This document shows, piece after piece, positions 1 through 6,062 of a DNA stretch of 7,203 bases. Source of the DNA: Phycisphaerales bacterium (GTDB lineage: Bacteria > Planctomycetota > Phycisphaerae > Sedimentisphaerales > Anaerobacaceae); NCBI GenBank assembly GCA_003533825.1, contig DQCG01000003.1, positions 1 through 7,203 of the forward strand. Reading direction: 5' to 3'. Position numbers and translations under genes: made by a program. The notes under the pieces were generated by a model. The model was not told the DNA's origin. It made no database searches and saw nothing but the letters and a program-made list of their open reading frames with translations. Position 1 is the first letter of the stretch. The number at the start of each line of letters is the position of its first letter.

Positions 1-264
1 CAGGCCTCATGGCTGGCGAGATGGGCCGGCATTATCGCGACAATGGACGTCAGCGCCTCGGTTGCTACGATCCTGATTGGCCTGGCCAAGACAGAGGAAA
101 TCGCCGAACCGGCCACTCATATCCGCGATAAACTCGGCGGTACTTCATATTTAATTCTCGCCGTAGTGTTCCTGATCATTATAGGCGGCCTGGGATGGTC
201 CTTCTATCGAGCATTAACGGCAGCAGGCAAAAATACGGGTATTCAACATCCTGACGAAGAATAA
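1..264 (+). CDS. C-terminal end of an integral membrane protein (5' truncated)
   Basis: The frame is open from the first base of the window to TAA at 262-264, so this is the last 87 codons of a longer gene; the ATG at 43 is probably internal. The visible part has a moderately hydrophobic start, a polar stretch with several Glu and Arg residues (about residues 33-45), and one clear transmembrane segment (Y-L-I-L-A-V-V-F-L-I-I-I-G-G-L-G-W, about residues 50-66). It ends in a short hydrophilic tail with acidic last residues (HPDEE). A tail of this kind, after a last membrane helix, would suit a secondary transporter such as a sodium-dependent symporter, but no diagnostic motif is present and the family is a guess. 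A strong terminator follows 26 bp after the stop, so the transcription unit ends here. Confidence 0.6.
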   Translation, partial: QASWLARWAGIIATMDVSASVATILIGLAKTEEIAEPATHIRDKLGGTSYLILAVVFLIIIGGLGWSFYRALTAAGKNTGIQHPDEE

Positions 265-290
265 AAGGGATTACTGCATCCAATATTTAG

Positions 291-316
291 CCCCACATTT
301 CATGTGGGGTTTTTTT
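291..316 (+). terminator. Intrinsic terminator between converging genes
   Basis: A perfect 8-bp stem (CCCCACAT / ATGTGGGG) with a 3-nt loop is followed directly by seven T residues on the + strand. It lies 26 bp after the stop of the membrane-protein gene and ends 3 bp before the stop of the converging MazG-like gene. On the - strand the same hairpin is not followed by a T-run, so it should work mainly for the + strand gene, although it may also slow polymerase coming from the other side. Confidence 0.9.
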
Positions 317-319
317 AAG

Positions 320-589
320 CTATTTCGGTTTGAAGCCTTTAACACCCTTGCCGGTGTATTTAGCGCAGGCCTTTTCCAGATCCACATCGCTTATATTAGC
401 TAATGTACAGAGCCAGGCGAGGACATCGGCAAATTCCTCTTCCCTGTTCTCCTGATCGTCACCGGCTAAAGCCGTGGCAAGCTCCCCCACCTCTTCGATA
501 AACCATAGAAACGTCGCCGGGATACCCCGTTCCCGGTCCCGCTTCTCGTATTTTTCCGAAATTATACCTTGAAATTCTTTTATCTGCAT
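320..589 (-). CDS. MazG-like nucleotide pyrophosphohydrolase
   Basis: This 89-aa protein is the size of a single MazG-fold domain. MazG-type enzymes are all-alpha, Mg-dependent and hydrolyse (d)NTPs to monophosphates and pyrophosphate, usually to clear abnormal nucleotides or adjust pools. The metal-binding signature is visible: E32-E33-x-x-E36 in the EEVGE stretch and E52-x-x-D55 in EEFADVLAWL, the two acidic helices of the family. The tail K-Y-x-x-K-G-x-K-G-F is also common in short MazG-like proteins. The ATG at 587-589 is used; no strong Shine-Dalgarno precedes it, so the exact start is less sure than the frame. A good promoter lies upstream (639-667, - strand). The substrate cannot be told from sequence. 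It converges with the upstream membrane-protein gene and is divergent from the large helicase-nuclease; a functional link to that gene is possible but unproven. Confidence 0.88.
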   Translation of the reverse strand: MQIKEFQGIISEKYEKRDRERGIPATFLWFIEEVGELATALAGDDQENREEEFADVLAWLCTLANISDVDLEKACAKYTGKGVKGFKPK

Positions 590-630
590 TTGATAACCAT
601 TACAAAGGAGTAAGAACCAATTCGAACCAT

Positions 631-653
631 GCTAATGAATAATATTTATTAGC
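631..653. repeat. 23-bp near-perfect palindrome (operator candidate)
   Basis: Two 11-bp arms (GCTAATGAATA / TATTTATTAGC) flank a single central A at 642; ten of eleven pairs are Watson-Crick and the remaining one is G-T. Because it covers the predicted -10 box of the MazG-like gene, a dimeric repressor bound here would block that promoter. In RNA it would make an AT-rich hairpin with almost no loop, which is a poor terminator, so a protein-binding site is the likelier reading. Confidence 0.5.
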
Positions 654-667
654 CCATCTAATTGCAA
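639..667 (-). promoter_or_regulatory. Sigma-70-type promoter of the MazG-like gene
   Basis: Read on the - strand, TTGCAA (667-662) and TATTAT (644-639) are separated by exactly 17 bp. The -10 box matches the consensus at five of six positions and the -35 box at four. Predicted transcription would start near 632, giving a leader of about 40 nt before the ATG at 589. The -10 box lies at the centre of the palindrome at 631-653. Confidence 0.5.
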
Positions 668-914
668 GAACAATCCCATCCGAACCCAAAAAACCACAAG
701 AAAATACGTGACAGACAGACTCACGTTTGATAATATATCGCTTGTGGCCGGTTTCAGACGAATGAGCCAAAGATAAGAACCCACGGCAAACCATATAGGA
801 AATGTGAGATTTTATTTCCGATGGATTAAATTACTGATACGAAGTGGTCGATATCATTATTGAGCGATTAAGAACATAGGGATACTACATTTGTAAAGGG
901 GAAACGGTAATCCA

Positions 915-3900
915 GTGGCTATAATGGTTGTGTCCAAGTTAGATAACAGAATTACAGATACCCACAAACCACTCCCCCCGCTGCTATACGAATTCCGGAC
1001 TGCTTTGCAGGATGAAATTGAAGTAGCGAAACGAAATGCGTCAACCAGCGCCATTCCACTGACCAATGGCCACAAAGTGGGTCAACAAGGTAGTGCTTTC
1101 CAGTACGCGTTTCTAATCGATTCGGTTCTGAACACGCCTGATGGAGCACCAGGAGATCTGGTTATACCCGGAAGAGCTCCCATGGAAGTCACCATCGTTT
1201 CTGCCGAAGGCCTACGACTTGTAATCAGTGTAGAAACCGACTTGGGCAAGTTTGTGCCGAGTGCACGACTTCAGACCAATCTTACCATACTAATGCGAAA
1301 ACTTATCGGGAGGATTGAGAACAACGCATCTGCCAGCAATCCAGCTGCATCTAGGATGTTGGGCACGAGCCCCGTTTCAGGAAGTCCGATGAGACCCGAA
1401 GAAACTCTTCGGTTGAACGATAGTCAAATGCGCGCGCTAGAAAGCGCACTCGGGCGCAACCTCACCGTGATTTGGGGGCCTCCCGGTACTGGCAAGACAC
1501 ACACCATCGGCACAATTGCGCAGTGCCTTCACGGCCGTGCACGCACAGTCCTAATTGTCTCCCACACGAATACCGCCGTTGACCAGGCAATAAAGCACGT
1601 CGCAGCAGCCATGCCCGAGCACCTTGAACAAGGGGCTGTGATTCGTGTCGGTCAAGTAAAAGACGATGAACTCAGGTCGAAATACCCCGACGTCCTCCTC
1701 AAGCGACAGGTTGAGCGGCAGTCCCGCGAATTAGTTGAGTTGCGAGATAATCTTCTGTCTCAGAAACAGGCACTCGGTGAAGAAATGGAATCTGTTAAAC
1801 AAAAGATTTCAATTATTGAATGGATCGAGGCGTCAAGAGGTGACATTGAATCATCTACTAACCGTCTGGAGGAACTGTGCAGGCAGCAAGAACAATTGAA
1901 AGCAGCCGAAACATCCTTGGCCGAATCGGAGGACGAGCATCCACAACTTCTTGAACTACATAAACGCACATCGAGGATTATAGCTCTCCAAAGGAAGCTG
2001 GCGTTCCAACGCGAAGAGAAATCTCGATTAGAGGGGCTCCTGTCACAGAATGCTTCAGAATGGGAAGATGCGAATCATCGAGTGCAGCAGCAGGATACCC
2101 GACTCGAAACTGCAGAGCGTATAACGCCTTTGAGAGAAGAACGCGCAACGTATCCTTCACCTGCGGAGCAGAAATCGGTTATTGAAACACTATCTGCAAG
2201 AATGGTGGAAACAGAACAGCAACTGAAAGCGACCCAACGCAGTTATGATGATGCGAATTCCATTTTAGAGCAGGCTCGAAGAACTGGTGCGGTCATGCGC
2301 ATGTGGAAACGTCTTCCAAAACCAGAGGAACAGCAAATAGTTGTCAGCGATTTCCACAAGAAAGTTACCACTTTTGATGCAGAACTGGCGGCAGCTCAAA
2401 CGGCATATCATGGAGCCGGGGCCAAACTAGTCCGTATTCTTGAACTTGACGGTGAACTGACACAGTACGAAACTATCGGCACCTATTCCGAGGAGCTTGA
2501 GGAGCACAGACGCACCCAACACACCTTGCAATGCATCGTGGAAAGAGGGACTGAACTCGAATCAGACATCGAGAGAATATGTAGTGAAACAGAGAGACTT
2601 GAATCGGAAGAGAAGCTGCAAGCTGCAACCTTCGATGGTGATGTAGAGGAACTGCACGTTGAGGTATGCTCACGGTTACGCCAATTCAAGGAGTTGCAGG
2701 ATTCTGTCAAGACCCTTCGTTCTCAGACACGCGGACTACGCCAAAGCATTTCCTCGATGATTTCGCCATTCCTGGATCAGTTGCTTGAGTGGGAAGTGAT
2801 TTCGCACGTGCCGTCAGAGATAGGAGAAATGTTGGACTTGGCACGTCAAGCACATCAGAAACTTTCGGCTCAACACAGCGCGTCAGACTTGTCCACTCTC
2901 AAGGAGAAAGTAAACTCGTTGCGCACTGAGATACAACGTATAGCAAGTGAAGTTTTTCACATTGACGAGCGATTGGCGAAGGTGGAACGCGACATCATCA
3001 GCAATGCCTCCATTGTCGGTGCTACTCTGACGAAGACTTACCTGAGCGATGACATTCAAGCCCGCAAATTCGATACCGTCATTCTGGATGAGGCATCAAT
3101 GGCACCTATCCCAGCTCTATGGGCGGCGGCACTTCTTTCGAAAAACAGCCTCATAATAGTCGGTGATTTCAAGCAACTACCACCAATTGTCCTCTCTAAG
3201 AATGACCTAACGAAGAGATGGCTTGGTCGTGACATCTTTGACGCGTCAGGACTCAAGAAACTATGGGAAAAGGGCACCCCGCCCGAGCACTTTGTCCAAT
3301 TGAATGAGCAAAGGCGAATGCTCCCGGAGATTGCGGATGTTGCCAACGTGTTCTATGATGGTTTGCTCCGTACTTCACCCGAACCACCCAAGGGGCTTGA
3401 GGAGTTCCGTGACTGGTATGACGCCGATTGGCCCCATGATAGCCCAGTGGTTCTCGTGGATACCGGCACGTTGAATGCGTGGGTCACCAGTGTTGTAAGA
3501 GGCGGTAACTCGAGCAGACTCAACTTCCTGTCTGCGACGGTTGCTGTTGATTTGGCCGAGCAGCTTCTGTTGCCAGATCGTACCCAGCCCACAGAAGGCG
3601 CACCAAAGCGAATTCTTATTGTCGCACCTTACCGTCCCCATGCCAAATTGGTGAGCATCCTCTTGCGCGAGAACGCTCAACTCCAAGATGAAGTGATTTC
3701 AGGTACGATTCATAGTTTCCAGGGCTCCGAGGCTGACGCGGTTATCTTCGATCTGGTTGTAGATGAGCCGCATTTCAAGAGAGTGAACCTATTTACTCCG
3801 TCATGGGACGACCAGATCAAGCGACTCATGAATGTCGGGCTTACACGAGCCAAATTTCGCCTTTTCGTGCTCGGGGATTTCACATATTGCCAGTCACATG

Positions 3901-4901
3901 CGAAGAAGGCCTTTCTGGGCAAAGAGCTTCTGCCGTTTCTCATAAAATCGTTCCCGCGCATCGATGCATCACGATTATTCCCAGACGGTCTTGCCGCGAG
4001 AGCCACAAAAGCACAGATGACTATGCTGGGTGGTGAGATTGAGCCAGACTCGGAGCGGATTGTGGTTACTCAGGCGGACTTCTTCCGCATTGTGTCTACC
4101 GACTTTTCGCGGGCCAACAGCCGTATTATCATCTATTCGCCGTTCATAACCCAAGATCGCCTGTCTTTCCTTATGCCCCAACTCCAAGCGGCATCTTTGC
4201 GCGATGTTGCCGTCTTCATAATCACAAAGTCCCACGCTGAGCGCTCGAAGTCCGAATTCCCACAAATCAGGAGAATGGAGGGCCAGCTCTCTGAAATCGG
4301 GGTGATTGTCATGCACAAAATGAGAATGCATGAAAAGCTTGTCTTTATTGACGACGACATCACTTGGTCGGGTTCCCTCAACCCGTTGAGTTTCTCGAAC
4401 ACCCAAGAGGTAATGGAACGGCGTAAGAGCAAGGCTGTTCTCGATGACTACTTCCAGATACTGAGGCTCCAAGAACTACTAGCAGTTCACGGCAATGCAG
4501 AATCCAAATGCCCTATCTGTGGGTCAGAGATTATCGCCGCCGAGGGGCCAAAACAGCCATACTACTGGCGCTGCATTAATGACGGCTGTTATACGCGCAG
4601 CATCGACCAGGCATATCCTTTCGATGGAGTGCTCACATGCGGTAACTGTAATAAACCCGTCGAATTCGGGTACTGGGGAGACTACCCCCATTGGCGTTGT
4701 ACAGCGAACAAACGGCATAGACAGAAAATATTCAAATCTCACCTACGTCTACCCAAGATGGCAGCACTAATACCCGAACGAGAACGTCGAAAGGTCTGTA
4801 AGGCTTTTGGCATTGCCGATTTCGGGCAACATATTGGCCGTTCAGAACGTGCCACGCCAAAAAGTAGCGAACAATTCGGTCTGTTCGATGATCTCAAGTA
4901 G
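915..4901 (+). CDS. Upf1/DNA2-type SF1 helicase fused to PLD nuclease and zinc ribbons; type II Mokosh (MkoC)-like
   Basis: A 1328-aa protein. Residues 1-165 form an N-terminal domain I do not recognise. The SF1B helicase core follows: Q-motif-like L-N-D-S-Q (167-171), Walker A GPPGTGKT (188-195), motif Ia SHTNTAVD (216-223), then a charged, mostly helical coiled-coil insert (about 258-695), motif II DEAS (725-728), motif III VGDFKQLPP (749-757), motif IV-like NEQRRM (797-802), motif V GTIHSFQGSE (930-939) and motif VI VGLTRAK (974-980). A phospholipase D-like domain occupies about 1050-1180, with one HKD motif H1139-x-K1141-x4-D1146 and a following G-S-x-N (1153-1156). The end has two Cys clusters: C1199/C1202/C1220/C1225 and C1242/C1245/C1262 plus possibly H1268. 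The start is GTG at 915; TAA at 894 closes the frame upstream, AAAGGGG ends 14 bp before the GTG, and ATG at 924 is the alternative. All helicase motifs look intact. A COG1112-type helicase plus PLD in one chain is, as I recall, the layout of type II Mokosh anti-phage protein MkoC; the function here is inferred from architecture only. Confidence 0.9.
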   Translation: MAIMVVSKLDNRITDTHKPLPPLLYEFRTALQDEIEVAKRNASTSAIPLTNGHKVGQQGSAFQYAFLIDSVLNTPDGAPGDLVIPGRAPMEVTIVSAEGLRLVISVETDLGKFVPSARLQTNLTILMRKLIGRIENNASASNPAASRMLGTSPVSGSPMRPEETLRLNDSQMRALESALGRNLTVIWGPPGTGKTHTIGTIAQCLHGRARTVLIVSHTNTAVDQAIKHVAAAMPEHLEQGAVIRVGQVKDDELRSKYPDVLLKRQVERQSRELVELRDNLLSQKQALGEEMESVKQKISIIEWIEASRGDIESSTNRLEELCRQQEQLKAAETSLAESEDEHPQLLELHKRTSRIIALQRKLAFQREEKSRLEGLLSQNASEWEDANHRVQQQDTRLETAERITPLREERATYPSPAEQKSVIETLSARMVETEQQLKATQRSYDDANSILEQARRTGAVMRMWKRLPKPEEQQIVVSDFHKKVTTFDAELAAAQTAYHGAGAKLVRILELDGELTQYETIGTYSEELEEHRRTQHTLQCIVERGTELESDIERICSETERLESEEKLQAATFDGDVEELHVEVCSRLRQFKELQDSVKTLRSQTRGLRQSISSMISPFLDQLLEWEVISHVPSEIGEMLDLARQAHQKLSAQHSASDLSTLKEKVNSLRTEIQRIASEVFHIDERLAKVERDIISNASIVGATLTKTYLSDDIQARKFDTVILDEASMAPIPALWAAALLSKNSLIIVGDFKQLPPIVLSKNDLTKRWLGRDIFDASGLKKLWEKGTPPEHFVQLNEQRRMLPEIADVANVFYDGLLRTSPEPPKGLEEFRDWYDADWPHDSPVVLVDTGTLNAWVTSVVRGGNSSRLNFLSATVAVDLAEQLLLPDRTQPTEGAPKRILIVAPYRPHAKLVSILLRENAQLQDEVISGTIHSFQGSEADAVIFDLVVDEPHFKRVNLFTPSWDDQIKRLMNVGLTRAKFRLFVLGDFTYCQSHAKKAFLGKELLPFLIKSFPRIDASRLFPDGLAARATKAQMTMLGGEIEPDSERIVVTQADFFRIVSTDFSRANSRIIIYSPFITQDRLSFLMPQLQAASLRDVAVFIITKSHAERSKSEFPQIRRMEGQLSEIGVIVMHKMRMHEKLVFIDDDITWSGSLNPLSFSNTQEVMERRKSKAVLDDYFQILRLQELLAVHGNAESKCPICGSEIIAAEGPKQPYYWRCINDGCYTRSIDQAYPFDGVLTCGNCNKPVEFGYWGDYPHWRCTANKRHRQKIFKSHLRLPKMAALIPERERRKVCKAFGIADFGQHIGRSERATPKSSEQFGLFDDLK

Positions 4902-5021
4902 CCCGGTAGCGGATTGTTGAAGAAGTCAGCCACGTTCTCTGGATCTCCCTTATGGCTTCTCGTACTGTGGCTCCCGTGGCCCGGACGAGCAGATTTACAG
5001 AGATTTTTACCAAAATTTCAC

Positions 5022-5050
5022 TTGATATATAACATTTTATATTGTATAAT
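5022..5050 (+). promoter_or_regulatory. Near-consensus sigma-70 promoter without an obvious gene
   Basis: TTGATA (5022-5027) and a perfect TATAAT (5045-5050) are 17 bp apart in a very AT-rich stretch. This is the closest match to the consensus I see in the window. The predicted start near 5057 would send a transcript rightward through the repeat array, where I find no credible coding sequence, and towards the 3' end of the oppositely oriented Rrf2 gene. It could serve a non-coding RNA or a lost gene, or be a chance product of AT-rich DNA. Confidence 0.45.
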
Positions 5051-5076
5051 ACTCACTAAACTATGGATGGTGTATC

Positions 5077-5104
5077 GAATTGTGAATTGAGAATGGAGAA
5101 TTGT
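5077..5104. repeat. 7-bp tandem repeat, four copies
   Basis: Heptamers GAATTGT, GAATTGA, GAATGGA and GAATTGT follow each other without gaps at 5077, 5084, 5091 and 5098. Copies differ from the GAATTGA consensus by one base at most. It lies just downstream of the orphan promoter and upstream of the composite repeats. Confidence 0.7.
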
Positions 5105-5187
5105 TCATGGTGAATCCAGCGGGCATAATCGGCTGTACTTCTCTTCCTTCATATATTACTTACCTTTGTGTCTTAGTTGCTTTGTGG

Positions 5188-5339
5188 CTAATAGTCTATT
5201 TGAAAAAACAAAGCCAATTTACCCCGGCCCTAATGGGCGTAACACTTTATATGAAAGGAGATTATGGAGTAAAGCCGGCTGCCGGTGCCGAAGAAAACAA
5301 AGCCAAACAAAGCCGATCGGACACGGAGTGGATTCCCGC
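5188..5339. repeat. Composite repeat unit A of a diverged tandem duplication
   Basis: The unit runs in a fixed order: CTAAT..CTATT (5188-5200), repeat core ACAAAGCCAATTT (5208-5220), a TAATGGGCG block (5231-5239), AAAGGAG followed by ATG (5254-5266), a GC-rich stretch, a double core (5297-5306 and 5307-5316), GCCGATCGGA (5312-5321), ACGG, and GGATTCCCGC (5330-5339). The same order returns in unit B about 195-215 bp later. The AAAGGAG/ATG looks like a ribosome-binding site and start, but TAA follows after one sense codon, so it does not open a gene. Confidence 0.6.
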
Positions 5340-5351
5340 TTTCGCGGGAAT
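5332..5351. repeat. ATTCCCGC hairpin repeat (dRS3-like / REP-like)
   Basis: Two perfect 8-bp arms, ATTCCCGC and GCGGGAAT, flank a TTTC loop. It has the form ATTCCC-N8-GGGAAT known from neisserial dRS3 elements, and near-identical hairpins followed by TGAC are dispersed in many other bacterial genomes. Spurious proteins with IPAFAGMT, SRFRGND, HSRESGNP or PRKRES come from it in different frames, and all four appear here. There is no T-run after the stem, so it is not a typical terminator. Confidence 0.8.
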
Positions 5352-5384
5352 GACAAATATGGGATCCCTTCACGGCGGAAAAAT

Positions 5385-5553
5385 CTAATCCTATTACGCA
5401 AAACAAAGCCAATTTCCATAAGGGCGAAATGAACGTAAACGTTTTTGTTACAAAGGAGTATGAGGAATCGCCACACCCCCGGGCTCGAAAAAACAAAGCC
5501 AATTCAAAGCCAATTTCAAGACGCCGGATCGGATACGGCCACAGGATTCCCGC
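5385..5553. repeat. Composite repeat unit B of a diverged tandem duplication
   Basis: This is the second copy of the block order seen in unit A: CTAATC-CTATT (5385-5395), core ACAAAGCCAATTT (5403-5415, identical to the first core of unit A over 13 bp), AAGGGCG (5420-5426), AAAGGAG with an ATG one base later (5452-5462), a GC-rich stretch, a double core (5493-5504 and 5505-5516), GCCGGATCGGA (5523-5533), ACGG and GGATTCCCGC (5544-5553). Small insertions separate the blocks, so the copy is old or was acquired separately. The hairpin of unit A is reduced here to its left arm. Confidence 0.6.
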
Positions 5554-5590
5554 AGGATATATTCCCGCTCGTGCGATTCCGGCCATATAT
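5546..5590. repeat. 15-bp tandem repeat, three copies, seeded by ATTCCCGC
   Basis: ATTCCCGC at 5546, ATTCCCGC at 5561 and ATTCCGGC at 5576 start three consecutive 15-bp units. The first 8 bp are conserved and the other 7 vary. The conserved half is the arm of the hairpin at 5332-5351. In one frame it reads as IPAGY-IPARA-IPAIY, which I take as an accident of the period. It ends 13 bp before the stop codon of the Rrf2 gene. Confidence 0.6.
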
Positions 5591-5603
5591 TCTTACGTTT
5601 ATG

Positions 5604-6005
5604 CTATTTTCCATCCAGCATACTTGAGAGTTTTGCTTTTTGAAAAACAGATCTTGCCTGAGCAACTGCTTTTTCGCAGATTTTGTCCGCCCGGATAGTA
5701 AATTTTGTTTTGCGCGTTTGCTCAGCCAAGTCCAACTGACTGACTATCGGCCCATCGACGGCTTCGATAATCTGGAGCATTGTGATTCTTTGTGGTGGTT
5801 TCGCCAGAAAGAATCCGCCGCGAGGCCCTCTTTTACTGCGCAATACATTCGCTCTAACCAACTGCTGCAGTATTTTGAGCAGGTATTCCAGGGGTATATC
5901 ATATTCCCTGGATATATCCTGAGATAAAATAGCCTTTTGGTCTTTATGCCTGGCAATATAATCGGCTGCCAGCAGTGCATAGCCGGTAGATCTGCTCATT
6001 TTCAT
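5604..6005 (-). CDS. Rrf2-family transcriptional regulator
   Basis: This 133-aa protein has the standard Rrf2 layout. It begins M-K-M-S-R-S-T-G-Y-A-L, the usual first helix, followed by a winged helix-turn-helix: L27-S-Q-D-I-S then recognition helix near P38-LEYLLKILQQLVRAN-V54, the wing R56-SKRGPRGGFFLAK-K69, and ITMLQIIEAVDGP (74-86), all family hallmarks. The three clustered cysteines that hold the Fe-S cluster in IscR- or NsrR-like members are missing; the only Cys is near the C-terminus. So this is either a cluster-free member or senses something else. The frame continues upstream to 6125, but AAGGAG at 6017-6012 fits a start at 6005 (6-nt spacing); ATG at 6008 is the alternative. It is divergent from the STAS-HATPase operon across about 245 bp and may control that operon and itself, as Rrf2 proteins often do for neighbours. 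Confidence 0.88.
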   Translation of the reverse strand: MKMSRSTGYALLAADYIARHKDQKAILSQDISREYDIPLEYLLKILQQLVRANVLRSKRGPRGGFFLAKPPQRITMLQIIEAVDGPIVSQLDLAEQTRKTKFTIRADKICEKAVAQARSVFQKAKLSSMLDGK

Positions 6006-6044
6006 CATAATCTCCTTCACAATATGCAGGCAAATGCTATCTTT

Positions 6045-6062
6045 TTGCATTAAAAATTGCAA
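6045..6062. repeat. Inverted repeat upstream of the Rrf2 gene (operator candidate)
   Basis: TTGCA (6045-6049) and TGCAA (6058-6062) face each other across an AT-rich 8-bp centre. On the - strand a weak promoter candidate, TTGCAA (6062-6057) and TAGCAT (6039-6034) with 17-bp spacing, overlaps it. The position fits an autoregulatory site of the Rrf2 protein, but the arms are short and the call is tentative. Confidence 0.3.

Larger units (their letters stand above)
590..914. other. Gene-free divergent intergenic region
   Basis: This 325-bp stretch separates the divergent MazG-like and helicase-nuclease genes. It contains the MazG promoter and palindrome listed separately. For the helicase I see only weak promoter candidates: GTGACA (708-713) with TAATAT (731-736) at 17-bp spacing, and TTGAGC (860-865) with a GATACT at 881-886 at 15 bp. 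A 64-codon frame on the - strand (600-794) has no family resemblance and I do not call it a gene. Confidence 0.6.
4902..5603. other. Repeat-rich gene-free region
   Basis: About 700 bp lie between the helicase-nuclease and the 3' end of the Rrf2 gene. Several reading frames of 60-118 codons cross it on both strands, but their translations are built from repeat DNA (peptides such as KTKPI, KQSQF, WIPAFAGMT, DSRFRGND, HSRESGNP), do not resemble protein families and overlap each other. I call no gene here. The contents are listed separately: an orphan promoter, a 7-bp tandem repeat, two composite repeat units, a hairpin repeat and a 15-bp triple repeat. The first 110 bp after the helicase stop show nothing but a weak long-loop inverted repeat. 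Confidence 0.7.

Noticed and set aside
600..612. 13-bp identity TTACAAAGGAGTA with 5448-5460 in repeat unit B
   Set aside because: No other block of the composite repeat accompanies it near 600; a single 13-bp match within 7 kb can occur by chance.
600..794. 64-codon frame on the - strand beside the MazG-like gene
   Set aside because: No family resemblance, no good ribosome-binding site, and it runs through the palindrome and promoter region.
3975..4472. 165-codon open frame on the - strand
   Set aside because: It lies wholly inside the PLD-encoding part of the helicase gene, has no recognisable domain and is explained as a shadow of the well-supported + strand frame.
4959..4989. Inverted repeat CTCGT/ACGAG after the helicase stop as a terminator
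   Set aside because: Five-bp arms with a 21-nt loop and no directly following T-run; too weak to call.
5101..5388. 95-codon frame on the + strand with a hydrophobic start
   Set aside because: Its second half is a translation of repeat cores and of the hairpin repeat (KQSQF and WIPAFAGMT); it starts at a TTG in the heptamer repeat with no convincing ribosome-binding site.
5203..5516. CRISPR-like spacing of the ACAAAGCCAATTT cores
   Set aside because: Cores are short and unevenly spaced (about 10 to 95 bp), the DNA between them is itself repeated, and no cas gene is present.
5230..5586. 118-codon frame on the - strand through the repeat array
   Set aside because: Composed of the reverse of the repeat units (HSRESGNP); other frames on both strands are equally open because of the repeats.
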